Origin: Akkermansia sp. N21116
GTDB lineage: Bacteria > Verrucomicrobiota > Verrucomicrobiia > Verrucomicrobiales > Akkermansiaceae
Length of the DNA: 64,000 nucleotides
NCBI RefSeq assembly: GCF_029854705.2
Contig: NZ_CP139035.1
Span: 1,426,001-1,490,000 of the forward strand
Direction: 5' to 3'
The position numbers and the translations under genes were made by a program. Below are positions 44,089 to 52,961 of the stretch, piece by piece. Below the pieces are notes generated by a model. The model saw only the letters and a program-made list of their open reading frames with translations. It did no database searches and was not told the DNA's origin. Each line of letters begins with the position of its first letter. The first letter of the stretch is position 1.

Positions 44089-44964
44089 ATGTTCCGTTGC
44101 AAGGCCCCCTGTAAAATCAATCTATCCCTGCGAGTCCTGGGTAAGCGGGAGGACGGTTTCCATGCTGTTGACACGCTGATGGCACCGTTGCAACTGGCTG
44201 ACGAACTTGCGTTCGAACATTCTTTGGGGGGAATGCGGCTCGTGTGCGATACGCCCGGTGTGCCGGTGGATGAATCCAACTTGGTGATGAAGGCTGCCCG
44301 CATGATGGAAAAGGAATTGGGGAGAACACTGAATTGGACGGTTTCTCTCATGAAAAACGTTCCCCACGGTGCGGGATTGGGAGGAGGCAGCAGTGATGCT
44401 GCTGCTGTGTTGATGGCGTTGAACCGTTTGGAAAACGCTGGAATGTCCGATGAACATCTCGTCGGGCTGGCGGGGGAATTGGGCTCCGATGTCGGATTTT
44501 TTGTTCTGAAATCAATATGCCGTTGTACAGGGCGTGGGGAAATTGTGGAAAAAGCATCGGCATCCGAGTGCGGTTTTTCCTCTCCCGTTCTTTTGTTGAA
44601 ACCGTCCTTTGGAGTTTCCACTCCTGATGCATACAGGCGCTGGGCGTCTTCTTCATATTTGCCGGGGATACCGTATGGCCCTGTGGATTGGCAGGGGGTG
44701 GAGTTTGTTAATGATTTGGAACGTCCTGTTTTTGAGAAGTTTATGTTCCTTGCCGAGGTGAAGCGTTGGCTGCTTGCTCGGGAGGGCGTGCGCGTGGCGA
44801 TGATGTCCGGTTCAGGTTCGACGATGTTCGCCTTGGTGGATTCCGTAGAGAGGGGATATGAGATCGCCGGGAAGGCTCTGGAAGAATTGGATCCCACCTT
44901 GTGGACATGGTGCGGAATGTGCGGTGCGGGCTGCGTTCTTGACTCCGAAGGAGAAACAAGGTAG
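44089..44964 (+). CDS. ispE: 4-diphosphocytidyl-2-C-methyl-D-erythritol kinase
   Basis: IspE phosphorylates CDP-methylerythritol in the non-mevalonate isoprenoid pathway. The 291-residue GHMP kinase starts KAPCKINLSLRVLGKREDGFHAVDTLM, has the ATP loop VPHGAGLGGGSSDAAAVL, ELGSDVGFF in place of the more usual SDVPFF, and a C-terminal MMSGSGSTMFAL. The start is the ATG at 44089, since the family begins at this residue; the upstream frame is not supported. It is followed after 5 bases by a small exported protein gene. Confidence 0.93.
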   Translation: MFRCKAPCKINLSLRVLGKREDGFHAVDTLMAPLQLADELAFEHSLGGMRLVCDTPGVPVDESNLVMKAARMMEKELGRTLNWTVSLMKNVPHGAGLGGGSSDAAAVLMALNRLENAGMSDEHLVGLAGELGSDVGFFVLKSICRCTGRGEIVEKASASECGFSSPVLLLKPSFGVSTPDAYRRWASSSYLPGIPYGPVDWQGVEFVNDLERPVFEKFMFLAEVKRWLLAREGVRVAMMSGSGSTMFALVDSVERGYEIAGKALEELDPTLWTWCGMCGAGCVLDSEGETR

Positions 44965-44969
44965 TTCCC

Positions 44970-45512
44970 ATGGTTATGATCAAGATTTTTTTCTGCATGT
45001 TGATGTTCGCCGGGCTTTCTCTGGCACAGGATGCCGCTTCCGCTCAGAAAGCGGCCCGCGAGTTGTCGGGCGCCGTGAAAACAGGTGACATGATGTGGAT
45101 GGTGGAGAAAATGTATCCGGCGCTGAAAAACAAGCTGGCCCATAATCTCAACGGAGGAATGAAGGAATTGGAGGATACCTACCGCAAGATGGGCGAGACC
45201 ATCAAGCAGCAGGGAATCAAGCTTGAGGCTTTCGATGTCATGTCTCCGGTCGGTGAATATTCCGTGAAGGGGAATACGGAGAAACTGGTTGTTCTTCCGA
45301 CGCGCACGGTGGTTTCCGTCAAGAACCCCCAGACGGGACAAACGGTACGCGTGGAAAAAAAAGGATTCCTGTATGCCATTGCTAAAATCGGGACTGATGC
45401 CTGGTCGTTTATCGATGGTACGACGATTAATTTGAATGACTTGCGGAATCTGATCTACGATGTTCCGTTGAATATTGTTCAGCCGCCGGTTTCCCAGAAG
45501 ATTCTTCCCTGA
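44970..45512 (+). CDS. Small exported protein of unknown function
   Basis: The 180-residue protein has a signal peptide (MVMIKIFFCMLMFAGLSLAQ, cleavage likely after LAQ or nearby) and a soluble domain of about 155 residues: AARELSGAVKTGDMMWMVEKMYPALKN is followed by a beta-rich half (KLVVLPTRTVVSV, GFLYAIAKIGTDAWSFIDGT). I do not recognise the family. It is 5 bases from ispE and 14 from the helicase gene, so the three are probably cotranscribed. Confidence 0.7.
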   Translation: MVMIKIFFCMLMFAGLSLAQDAASAQKAARELSGAVKTGDMMWMVEKMYPALKNKLAHNLNGGMKELEDTYRKMGETIKQQGIKLEAFDVMSPVGEYSVKGNTEKLVVLPTRTVVSVKNPQTGQTVRVEKKGFLYAIAKIGTDAWSFIDGTTINLNDLRNLIYDVPLNIVQPPVSQKILP

Positions 45513-45526
45513 TTTTTTCGTTTCCG

Positions 45527-47518
45527 GTGATCGGAATCCATGATGTTTTTTGCGGTGGGCCGACTGCCGGATTGGAGAAATACGTTCACGATGCCTTTTC
45601 TCCGAATGGGCTGTTCTCCGCAGCTCAGGATTTTGAGTACCGCCCGGAGCAGCAGCGGATGGCGGAGGCTGTCGCCCGGGCTCTGGTTACGGATTCTCCG
45701 TTGCTTGTAGAGGCCGGTACCGGCGTAGGCAAATCGCTGGGGTATTTGCTGCCTGCCCTTCGGTTTGCTTTGGACTATGACCGGAAGGCCATTATTTCAA
45801 CCCATACGATTAATTTGCAGGAACAGCTGTTCGGCAAAGACATTCCTATTTTGAGGGATGCCTTGGGAGAGGATTTTTCCGCCGCTTTGCTGAAAGGGAG
45901 GCAGAATTACCTGTGCCATACTCGCCTGAGACGCGCCCTGCAACAGACGGACGACTTGTTTTCATCTACGGAAACGGAAGAAGTCCGCCGTATCTACGAA
46001 TTGTTCCGCGAGGGAAATTACACAAGCCTGAGCGATTTTAAATTCAAGCCTTCCCCGAAAGTTTGGTCGATGGTGTGCAGCGAACCCCATCTTTGTACGA
46101 TGCGTAATTGCGGCCCGAATTGTCCGTATCAGGCCGCCCGCCGCATGGTTCAGGAAGCAAAGGTAGTTGTGTTGAACCATACGCTGTTTTTCGGTCTTCT
46201 GGGACAGGGTGATGAAGAGGAAGACGGACCGGGAGGATTCATCTATCCGGGAGATTTCGTCATCCTGGATGAAGCCCATACGATTGAAAATATTGCTGCC
46301 AGACAACTTGGCGTCCAGGTGTCGCAGGCTCAATTGAAGTACGAGTTGATGCGTCTTTTCAACCCTAAGACCAGAAAGGGGCTGCTCCGTCCGACTGGCA
46401 ATGTGGGGCTGTTCACCTGTATTCAGGAGACGCTGGATGCCTGCGATCTCTTTTTTGAAAATGTCCGGCAGGATTTGGGCTTGGAAAACAAGTCCCGTCC
46501 CTTGCGGTTAATGACGCCGGATTGGTCCCAGGATCTCCTTAGTCTGCCTCTGGCTGAACTTGTAGTCGCCCTCAAAGAAGCGTCGGAAGAGATGGAAAGC
46601 GACATTTCAAAGGCTGAACTTCAGGATTACGCCATCAAGATGGAAGAGTACCGTGTCGCGTTGAAGAGCCTGCTTGAACTAGGGGACGAAGGTTCCGTCT
46701 ATTGGGCTGAAAAGACCGGGATGGAAGGTAAGAATACGATTGTCAGTTCCGCTCCCGTTGAAGTGGCTGCCATCCTGAAGGAGAAATTGTTTTCCGTGGG
46801 AAGAGGCGTCGTGCTGACGTCTGCGACGCTCGGTACGGGCGATGCCGGGATGAAATATTTTGCCGGGCGTGTCGGCGCCGAAAATGTGGAAAGTGTGCAG
46901 ATCGGCAGTCCTTTTGAGTACCGGGAACAAATGCGCCTGGTTATTGCCCGTTCGATGCCGGAGCCCGACCGTCCGGAATATGCCGAACAACTTCCCGGTT
47001 GGATTACCCGCTATCTGGATGAGTCGCAGGGGCGTGCATTTGTCCTGTTTACGAGTTACAGGCTGATGCGCGAGATTGCGGACAAGGTCGCGGCGTTTTG
47101 CGAATCCCGCGGCTGGCGTCTTCTGGTGCAGGGGCAGGGAATGAGCCGTGATGCCTTATTGCAGGAGTTCCGTCGCGATGTTCATAGTATCCTGTTCGGT
47201 ACGGACAGTTTTTGGACAGGGGTTGATGTGCCTGGCGAAGCTCTTTCCAACGTGATCGTGACGCGTCTGCCGTTTGAAGTACCGGATCACCCTTTGGTGG
47301 AGTCCCGGTTCGAGCGTATTACTGCCCGCGGAGGCAATCCCTTCATGGAATATTCTGTTCCGGAGGCCATTCTCAAACTCCGGCAAGGTGTTGGAAGGCT
47401 GATTCGTACCAAAAAAGACAAAGGGATGGTCGTGATTCTTGATTCCCGGGTTTCGACGCGCCGGTACGGTCTCCGTTTCCTCAAGGCCTTGCCCGACGCT
47501 GCCGTTGAATTTGTGTAA
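45527..47518 (+). CDS. DinG/YoaA-type ATP-dependent DNA helicase
   Basis: This 663-residue superfamily 2 helicase of the XPD type has Walker A EAGTGVGKSLGYLLP, ISTHTINLQEQL, an iron-sulfur cluster region with cysteines in QNYLCHT, MVCSEPHLCTMRNCGPNC, DEAH in VILDEAHTIEN, and motif V/VI FWTGVDVPGE and RQGVGRLIR. DinG helicases unwind DNA with 5'-3' polarity in repair and replication. The start is a GTG at 45527, as no ATG occurs before the conserved part (MAEAVARAL). It lies 14 bases after the exported protein gene. Confidence 0.92.
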   Translation: MIGIHDVFCGGPTAGLEKYVHDAFSPNGLFSAAQDFEYRPEQQRMAEAVARALVTDSPLLVEAGTGVGKSLGYLLPALRFALDYDRKAIISTHTINLQEQLFGKDIPILRDALGEDFSAALLKGRQNYLCHTRLRRALQQTDDLFSSTETEEVRRIYELFREGNYTSLSDFKFKPSPKVWSMVCSEPHLCTMRNCGPNCPYQAARRMVQEAKVVVLNHTLFFGLLGQGDEEEDGPGGFIYPGDFVILDEAHTIENIAARQLGVQVSQAQLKYELMRLFNPKTRKGLLRPTGNVGLFTCIQETLDACDLFFENVRQDLGLENKSRPLRLMTPDWSQDLLSLPLAELVVALKEASEEMESDISKAELQDYAIKMEEYRVALKSLLELGDEGSVYWAEKTGMEGKNTIVSSAPVEVAAILKEKLFSVGRGVVLTSATLGTGDAGMKYFAGRVGAENVESVQIGSPFEYREQMRLVIARSMPEPDRPEYAEQLPGWITRYLDESQGRAFVLFTSYRLMREIADKVAAFCESRGWRLLVQGQGMSRDALLQEFRRDVHSILFGTDSFWTGVDVPGEALSNVIVTRLPFEVPDHPLVESRFERITARGGNPFMEYSVPEAILKLRQGVGRLIRTKKDKGMVVILDSRVSTRRYGLRFLKALPDAAVEFV

Positions 47519-47618
47519 AGGTTTATCATCCGATGTTGCCGGGTGGCATTTTCTTTGTTCTATCTGTGAAGAAGCCGCTTATTCGTCCTGGTGGTTTTGA
47601 CCGTGTTACACGTGTTGA

Positions 47619-48614
47619 ATGTTCGGACGATTGGGGCATGTTGTGATTGGGTATGGTCGTGAACGGGCCATACCGGAATCAAGAATGATGAAAGAAGAAA
47701 TTTATTCTACGCCAGCATGTCCGACCATATCGGGAAGTCTGAATTCAGAGAGGAAAGATGATCATGCCCCGGAGTCTTGTTTGTCGGAAAAGCTTTTAAC
47801 TGTCAAATTGTACTGCGGTCTGGGCAATCAGCTTTTCCAACTTGCTTCCGGATTGGGGACAGCCTTGAAATTAAAGCGTCTGTTTGTTGTCCAGCCCGGC
47901 AATATATTTCACTCGCACCAGCACAGTACTGATGAGGCTGTCCGGCGTATCGTCCGGAGTCGTTTTATTCTTTGGAACAGGAAAGAAACGAGTACGTGCC
48001 GTATCGTACAGTTACACTCTAAACAATATATCGACATCCCGGACTGTGCTGAAAAACTGATTCTGATGGATGGGTATTGGCAAAATGTAGGATACTTTTC
48101 GAGTGACCTTGACTTCGTGGCCGAGCAATTTGCTTCTCTTGCGGCGGATACTCAGGAAACAGAAAGGATCGGACTCCATCTTCGGCTGGGTGATTATTGC
48201 AAATTAAGGAACCGTTTTCACCTGGTGACGCCGGATTACATTCGGCGTGCCGTGAGTTTTCAGTTGAAACGGGGAGCTTCACGCAGGGTAGATGTGTTTA
48301 CCGACAGGGATTCCGTGGATATGGCTTGCTGTCTTGTCGATCGCGCCTTGCATGGGATGGGGATGGATATTCAAGTTGTTCGGGATGGCAGCGATCTGGA
48401 TGATTTTGTTCGTTTGACTGCCTACGACCATTTGGTTGGGGCGCCCAGTACTTTCAGTTGGTGGGCATCGTTCCTGCACCGCTATGTATCGGACCGTCAT
48501 ACGGTGTGTTTTCCGAAACAGCTTTACAATCCTTCCTGCCATTTATCCGGCAATGAAGAAGGCTTTTACCGTGCCGCGACAAAGGGAGAATTACTGATTA
48601 TTGACGATCAATAG
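47619..48614 (+). CDS. GT11 family fucosyltransferase (alpha-1,2-type)
   Basis: The glycosyltransferase family 11 signature is clear: KLYCGLGNQLFQLASGLGTALKLKR, the GDP-fucose binding motif LHLRLGDYCK (HxRxxD type), and APSTFSWWASFL near the C-terminus. GT11 enzymes transfer L-fucose from GDP-fucose, usually alpha-1,2 to galactose, as in H antigen or O-antigen. The core begins near residue 60, so the first 22-60 residues are poorly supported; an alternative start is the ATG pair at 47685-47690. It is consistent with the GDP-fucose genes in the window (manC, gmd, fcl). It does not lie in a polysaccharide cluster, so the acceptor is unknown. Confidence 0.85.
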   Translation: MFGRLGHVVIGYGRERAIPESRMMKEEIYSTPACPTISGSLNSERKDDHAPESCLSEKLLTVKLYCGLGNQLFQLASGLGTALKLKRLFVVQPGNIFHSHQHSTDEAVRRIVRSRFILWNRKETSTCRIVQLHSKQYIDIPDCAEKLILMDGYWQNVGYFSSDLDFVAEQFASLAADTQETERIGLHLRLGDYCKLRNRFHLVTPDYIRRAVSFQLKRGASRRVDVFTDRDSVDMACCLVDRALHGMGMDIQVVRDGSDLDDFVRLTAYDHLVGAPSTFSWWASFLHRYVSDRHTVCFPKQLYNPSCHLSGNEEGFYRAATKGELLIIDDQ

Positions 48615-48715
48615 GCGATCCTTTGTTTTTTCTCCCCTATTGGTACTCATGGATAAGATCGTGTCAGGAACTTTAAAATGTATTCAATTCGAAAAGATAT
48701 GGTAGAGTGGGTGTT

Positions 48716-48721
48716 AAGGAG
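48716..48721 (+). promoter_or_regulatory. Shine-Dalgarno site choosing the start of the first array gene
   Basis: AAGGAG lies 7 bases before the ATG at 48729. The first three residues that follow, MKK, match the other array members, so the upstream in-frame ATG at 48678 is not the start. Confidence 0.6.
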
Positions 48722-48728
48722 AGAAGGA

Positions 48729-50744
48729 ATGAAGAAGACCGTGTTGTTTGCATCGATCGTTCTGTTGGGCGCGATATCGGGTATAGTGTGCTGGTTATGC
48801 CGGTCTCAATACGGCGATGGCTACTCGGAGAGGCAGAGGGAACTTTGGAACGAGAGGAGAGCTTTGTTCCCGGTATTCTGGCAATACGATGGCAGAGATA
48901 CTCAATACGATGGTAAAAGTTCGGAGGTGTATGTATTCCTTGACATTCTGAGGAGTGGCGGCTTCCTCCCTGTCAAGGAAGAAGCATTTGAACAAACAAT
49001 AAGGCGCGATAAAGTGCTGAGACAGAAACAACTCGATCTGCGGGATTCTGAAAAAACGCCTTTCATGCTCGATTTGACAAGGGAGCCGGACTTATCTTCT
49101 CTTCCTGTGGATAGGATATCGTCCCTGGAATGTCTGGAGCGGGCTAGGGGAGGAGATGCGGATGCCTGTCTTGCCATGGTTACCAATGTTTCGTCTTCCA
49201 AGTTGATTTTTGCTGATATATTGACTTGGAGGCAAACGCGCGATAGGGAGTATTGGCTATCCAGAGCGGAGTCATTGGGGAGGCCGGGAGCCTGTTTTTT
49301 GAAACAGTTTGGAAAATTGTTGCAGAAAGAGTCCGTCGAAGATGCTTTTTTCGATTCCGGAGACATGTTTTCGTCAGTACGCATGTGTCCGGATTATACG
49401 AGCCTGCCCGGTTATGGTGAGTTCCTGAATGCGATAAATGATGGTGATGTCCTGCTTTATTCCGTTTGGCGGAATATGCTCAGATGGCACGATTTGTCGG
49501 ATCGGGAAGAGGCCGGTTTGAGGAAGGTTTTGAGGCAGCGTATCCGGTCCGGTGATATCAGGGCGATGGAGGGGATGATCACCTTGCAGCTTGTCTGGAG
49601 ACGGAATATGTATGGACGTTTTTTGGGAGACTTGAATCAATCTTGGTGGATGAGGATGTTAGCGGCTCTTCCTGATCAGATATCGAAGGAATGTCGCGAT
49701 ATGCTTTATCATGTGGGATTTCTGGATGTGGATGATTGCCGGGAGGCTCAGAATTTACGGGAAGCGTTGGAATGTGCCCGAGTGGCTGCACGCAGGGGGA
49801 GCAAGATCGGAATGGATTACTGGTTGCGCTTCGGTTTATTGAGCCAGAATTTTTTAACGCGTGATGATTGGGAGGATGTCATCCGGTACAATCGGATCCT
49901 GCTGGAGGAAGGATATGTGCCTTATATGAAATCATGGTTGCATACCAATACTTTTCTCGAATTGTTCTACTGTTATTATCCGGAATCTGTATTGAATGGA
50001 TACGTTGGACGAATAGGTGAAATGTTGGAAAAACGGGGGGACCTAAGTACTTTGGCGGGGAAACTTCCCAAGGAATCGAATCCTGTGATTTTGGAACAAA
50101 TTCTAAATGAACGGGGAACTATGTACGGTTCCGATCAAGTGTTGCTTTTGATGGTAGAGAAAATGTCATTACAAATGTTCTCTCCTGAAGTGCTTGCTGT
50201 TTATGTTGATTGGGTTCGGGAATTGGCGGCAGAGGGTGATCCTTATGCCAATTTGGTGCTGGGAGGACTTTATGAGCAGGGATGGGGCGTACCGCAGGAT
50301 GTGGGAAAAGCGTGGAGTTGTTATGTAAAAGGAAGTGAGGAAATCAAGGAAGAGGATGGCTATGGCCTGGCGGAGATACTTTTTTTCGATGCCCTGAATA
50401 AGGGTGATTCCCTCAGATGTCGGTTGGATGTTGCCCTCCATGCGAGTATGTTGTCAGTGTTGCTGCGATATCCTGAATCCCCGGTCAATGATCCGGGGAT
50501 TACGGCTGTGTTAGTGGACAAATTGAATGCATGCAGCAAAAGTAAACACAATTATGCAGGACTTATTAATTATTGCTTGGGTTATGTTTATGAGAATGGA
50601 ATAGGGATTTCACCCGATAAGGAAAAGGCCTTGGAGTACTACAGCCGGGGGCAGGGAAAGTATCCGGCCTGTACGGAACGCTGGGAGAAACTCCAGAAGA
50701 AAGATACTCCTTCCAAATTGCAATCCCCTAAGGATAAAAAATGA
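48729..50744 (+). CDS. Membrane-anchored Sel1-repeat protein, array copy 1
   Basis: The 671-residue protein starts with a short anchor (MKKTVLFASIVLLGAISGIVCWLC) and SQYGDGYSERQRELWNERRALFP. It then has LRDSEK, Sel1-like units (CLERARGGDADACLAMV...YWLSRAESLGRPGACFLKQ, GDIRAME, REALECARVAARRGSKIGMDYWLRFG), the module NFLTRDDWEDVIRYNRILLEEGYVPY, and two C-terminal Sel1 repeats (EGDPYANLVLGGLYEQGWGVPQDVGKAWSCY and YCLGYVYENGIGISPDKEKALEYY). By the positive-inside rule the repeats would face the periplasm. It is the most diverged copy at the N-terminus. It follows the fucosyltransferase gene by about 110 bases. Function unknown; Sel1 repeats usually mediate protein interactions. Confidence 0.85.
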   Translation: MKKTVLFASIVLLGAISGIVCWLCRSQYGDGYSERQRELWNERRALFPVFWQYDGRDTQYDGKSSEVYVFLDILRSGGFLPVKEEAFEQTIRRDKVLRQKQLDLRDSEKTPFMLDLTREPDLSSLPVDRISSLECLERARGGDADACLAMVTNVSSSKLIFADILTWRQTRDREYWLSRAESLGRPGACFLKQFGKLLQKESVEDAFFDSGDMFSSVRMCPDYTSLPGYGEFLNAINDGDVLLYSVWRNMLRWHDLSDREEAGLRKVLRQRIRSGDIRAMEGMITLQLVWRRNMYGRFLGDLNQSWWMRMLAALPDQISKECRDMLYHVGFLDVDDCREAQNLREALECARVAARRGSKIGMDYWLRFGLLSQNFLTRDDWEDVIRYNRILLEEGYVPYMKSWLHTNTFLELFYCYYPESVLNGYVGRIGEMLEKRGDLSTLAGKLPKESNPVILEQILNERGTMYGSDQVLLLMVEKMSLQMFSPEVLAVYVDWVRELAAEGDPYANLVLGGLYEQGWGVPQDVGKAWSCYVKGSEEIKEEDGYGLAEILFFDALNKGDSLRCRLDVALHASMLSVLLRYPESPVNDPGITAVLVDKLNACSKSKHNYAGLINYCLGYVYENGIGISPDKEKALEYYSRGQGKYPACTERWEKLQKKDTPSKLQSPKDKK

Positions 50745-50745
50745 A

Positions 50746-50840
50746 TTGCCTGTTTTTCGAGAAGTCTTGAAGAAGCGGACTCAAAACGGGGAACTTAAGG
50801 CGATGAAAGCAATTTTTTGGCGTGTTATTCCCGAGCCTGT
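50746..50840 (+). pseudogene. Possible relic of an extra array copy between copies 1 and 2
   Basis: In the frame starting at 50746 the sequence reads LPVFREVLKKRTQNGELKAMKAIFW. This matches the module that in the paralogues reads LPDREK..LL..LR...KSGDV.AMEK. No initiation site, anchor or downstream repeats remain, and the frame ends soon. It looks like a fragment left by recombination or decay; chance resemblance cannot be excluded. Confidence 0.45.
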
Positions 50841-50938
50841 TACGAAAAAGGGAGAGGGAATCATTCTGGCTGTTTTAATAGATGGGAGATATTGCAAAAA
50901 TCTGTTCATCCGGGAAAATCGTGATAAGGTGGACACAA

Positions 50939-52942
50939 ATGTATCCCTCAAGGAAGAAAGTCATCCTTATCCTCTGCGGCGTATTGTTTGTCGCCGCGGT
51001 GGCGGGAGGCTTGTTTTATGCTGATCGTTTGAGTTATGGAGATAGCTATTCGGAACAACAGCGGAAGTTGTGGAATGAACGGCGAGAGGTTTATCCCTTG
51101 GTGTGGATGCTGGATAGGTGTGATATGGTAATTTCATCCGAGTTCAATTTTTTGGGAGAGACCATGAGAATGGATTTCGGAAAACTCAATGCGCTGGAAA
51201 AAATAAAGGCGAAAAAGGATCGTGATCTTGAGGCACAGCAAAAGAAGCTTTGTGAACGTGAAAAACATGGCTTCACCCTGGATTTCAAGGAAAAGCCGGA
51301 TCTTGCTTCTTTACAAGCTTGGGAGATAACGATTCGCGAGTGTCTGGAAAGAGCCCGGCGTGGCGATGGAGATGCCTGTTTGGAAATGGCTTTACATGTT
51401 CGCAGAGGCAATGGTTTTCGGAGTGACTCAATGAGCTGGAGGACTGCCCATGATATGAAGTATTGGCTGGAACAGGCACTCATCGCCAAACGCGCCGGTG
51501 CTCTTTTTTTGAAGCATTTCGGGGACATAAGGATGAAGCAGATTATTGAATCTGTGAAAATTATGAAGGATGGTATTTATATTACAGGGACTAGGCTCCC
51601 GGATGTTGCATCTCTACCTGGTTATGAGGAATTCCGGCAGTGTATGCAAAATGGGGATTTGCTGGCATACCGCGTTATGGAGGAATTGATAAGCGACTAC
51701 CATAAGAATCCGTTTCTCTCTGAACTGAAGGAGGTATTGCGAGCAAAGGCTAGAAATGGAGATGTCCGAGCCATGGAAAAATTTGCTTCTCTGTGTTTTG
51801 ACCGGGATGTCCATGATGTGAAACGCGATATAATGACGGATATGGAATCTTCATTCTGGTCGAAAAATCTAATTCCTATCTTGCCCAGGAAAAAACAGTA
51901 TGATGTCCGTAATTTGTTGGTCAGGATGGGAATCATTGATGTGAACCGAACGGCGACAGTGAAAGATTTCCACGAAGCAGCAGCGTTCTCGCTCTTGGGT
52001 GCTCAACATGGAAGTCTGGCGGGGATGGACTATTGGCTTCGTTTTGGGCAGTTGACCCGAGATTATTTTTCGCGCGAAGACTGGGAGGCTATGTTGTCGT
52101 ACGATAAATGTTTGTTGGAGCATGTGTATGTCCCCTATGTACGCCAAATCGATGAATTTGGTGGCTTTATTCACTATTCCCGCTTCTTGAATTCCGTCGA
52201 TGTGTATTATGATTCGACATCAAGGAGGCAGTGCGAACAAAAAGCAAGGATGCTACTGATGCTTCGTGGAGAAAGCCAACAAAGTAATTTCCCCGATTTT
52301 GCCGAAAAAAGCGTCAGAGATCTTCAGTCGGTACTGGATGAAACGATCTCTTTATATGGTGCCGATTCTGTTCTGGAGAAAGCATTGTCGGATCTGGAAA
52401 TCTGGAAGACTTCGCCTGAGAAACAAGCTATTGTTGCCAATAAGGTCGAGGAGTTAACGAAAGAGGGCGATCCCTTGGCTCAATTTGTGATGGGTTTTCT
52501 CTACGAGCAGGGGCGAGGAGTGCCTCAGGATTTGGGGAAAGCATGGGCTTCTTATTCGGAAGCTTACGATAGTATGGCTGGAATTGGGCTCCTTTCTATA
52601 CGATTCCCCGATCCGACTCATGGATTTAAGACTGAAAATGGATATTTACAAAAATATATTCCTCAATTCATGCTCTCCATGGTGGTTCGCTACCATGACT
52701 TTCCGGGGCGTGATGAGAAGGTAGCATATGCCCTGGCAACATATCTGGAGGAATTTTCAAGACCGGATTACAATGCGTATCTGAACTACCTGCTTGGCCG
52801 GGTGTACGAGGATGGCATCGGTACGCCTCCGAATAAGAACAAGGCCTTGGAATACTACATGCGAGGACAGCAAGATCACCCCGCTTGCGCCGAGTCGTGC
52901 AAAAGTTTGGGAAAATCTTCTGTTTTTACTCAAGAAAGGTAA
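50939..52942 (+). CDS. Membrane-anchored Sel1-repeat protein, array copy 2
   Basis: The 667-residue protein begins MYPSRKKVILILCGVLFVAAVAGGLFYA, followed by LSYGDSYSEQQRKLWNERREVYP. The helix segment is KKAKKDRDLEAQQKKLCEREKHGF. Sel1-like units include CLERARRGDGDACLEMA, HDMKYWLEQALIAKRAGALFLKH and GDVRAMEKFASL, then the module DYFSREDWEAMLSYDKCLLEHVYVPY. The last two repeats are EGDPLAQFVMGFLYEQGRGVPQDLGKAWASYSEA and YLLGRVYEDGIGTPPNKNKALEYYMRG. The cysteine of the CPDYT motif is lost (LPDVASLPGY). The start at 50939 places the basic residues just before the anchor; an open frame extends upstream to 50882. No Shine-Dalgarno site is obvious. Confidence 0.82.
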   Translation: MYPSRKKVILILCGVLFVAAVAGGLFYADRLSYGDSYSEQQRKLWNERREVYPLVWMLDRCDMVISSEFNFLGETMRMDFGKLNALEKIKAKKDRDLEAQQKKLCEREKHGFTLDFKEKPDLASLQAWEITIRECLERARRGDGDACLEMALHVRRGNGFRSDSMSWRTAHDMKYWLEQALIAKRAGALFLKHFGDIRMKQIIESVKIMKDGIYITGTRLPDVASLPGYEEFRQCMQNGDLLAYRVMEELISDYHKNPFLSELKEVLRAKARNGDVRAMEKFASLCFDRDVHDVKRDIMTDMESSFWSKNLIPILPRKKQYDVRNLLVRMGIIDVNRTATVKDFHEAAAFSLLGAQHGSLAGMDYWLRFGQLTRDYFSREDWEAMLSYDKCLLEHVYVPYVRQIDEFGGFIHYSRFLNSVDVYYDSTSRRQCEQKARMLLMLRGESQQSNFPDFAEKSVRDLQSVLDETISLYGADSVLEKALSDLEIWKTSPEKQAIVANKVEELTKEGDPLAQFVMGFLYEQGRGVPQDLGKAWASYSEAYDSMAGIGLLSIRFPDPTHGFKTENGYLQKYIPQFMLSMVVRYHDFPGRDEKVAYALATYLEEFSRPDYNAYLNYLLGRVYEDGIGTPPNKNKALEYYMRGQQDHPACAESCKSLGKSSVFTQER

Positions 52943-52961
52943 TCTCATACAGTTTATTAAA

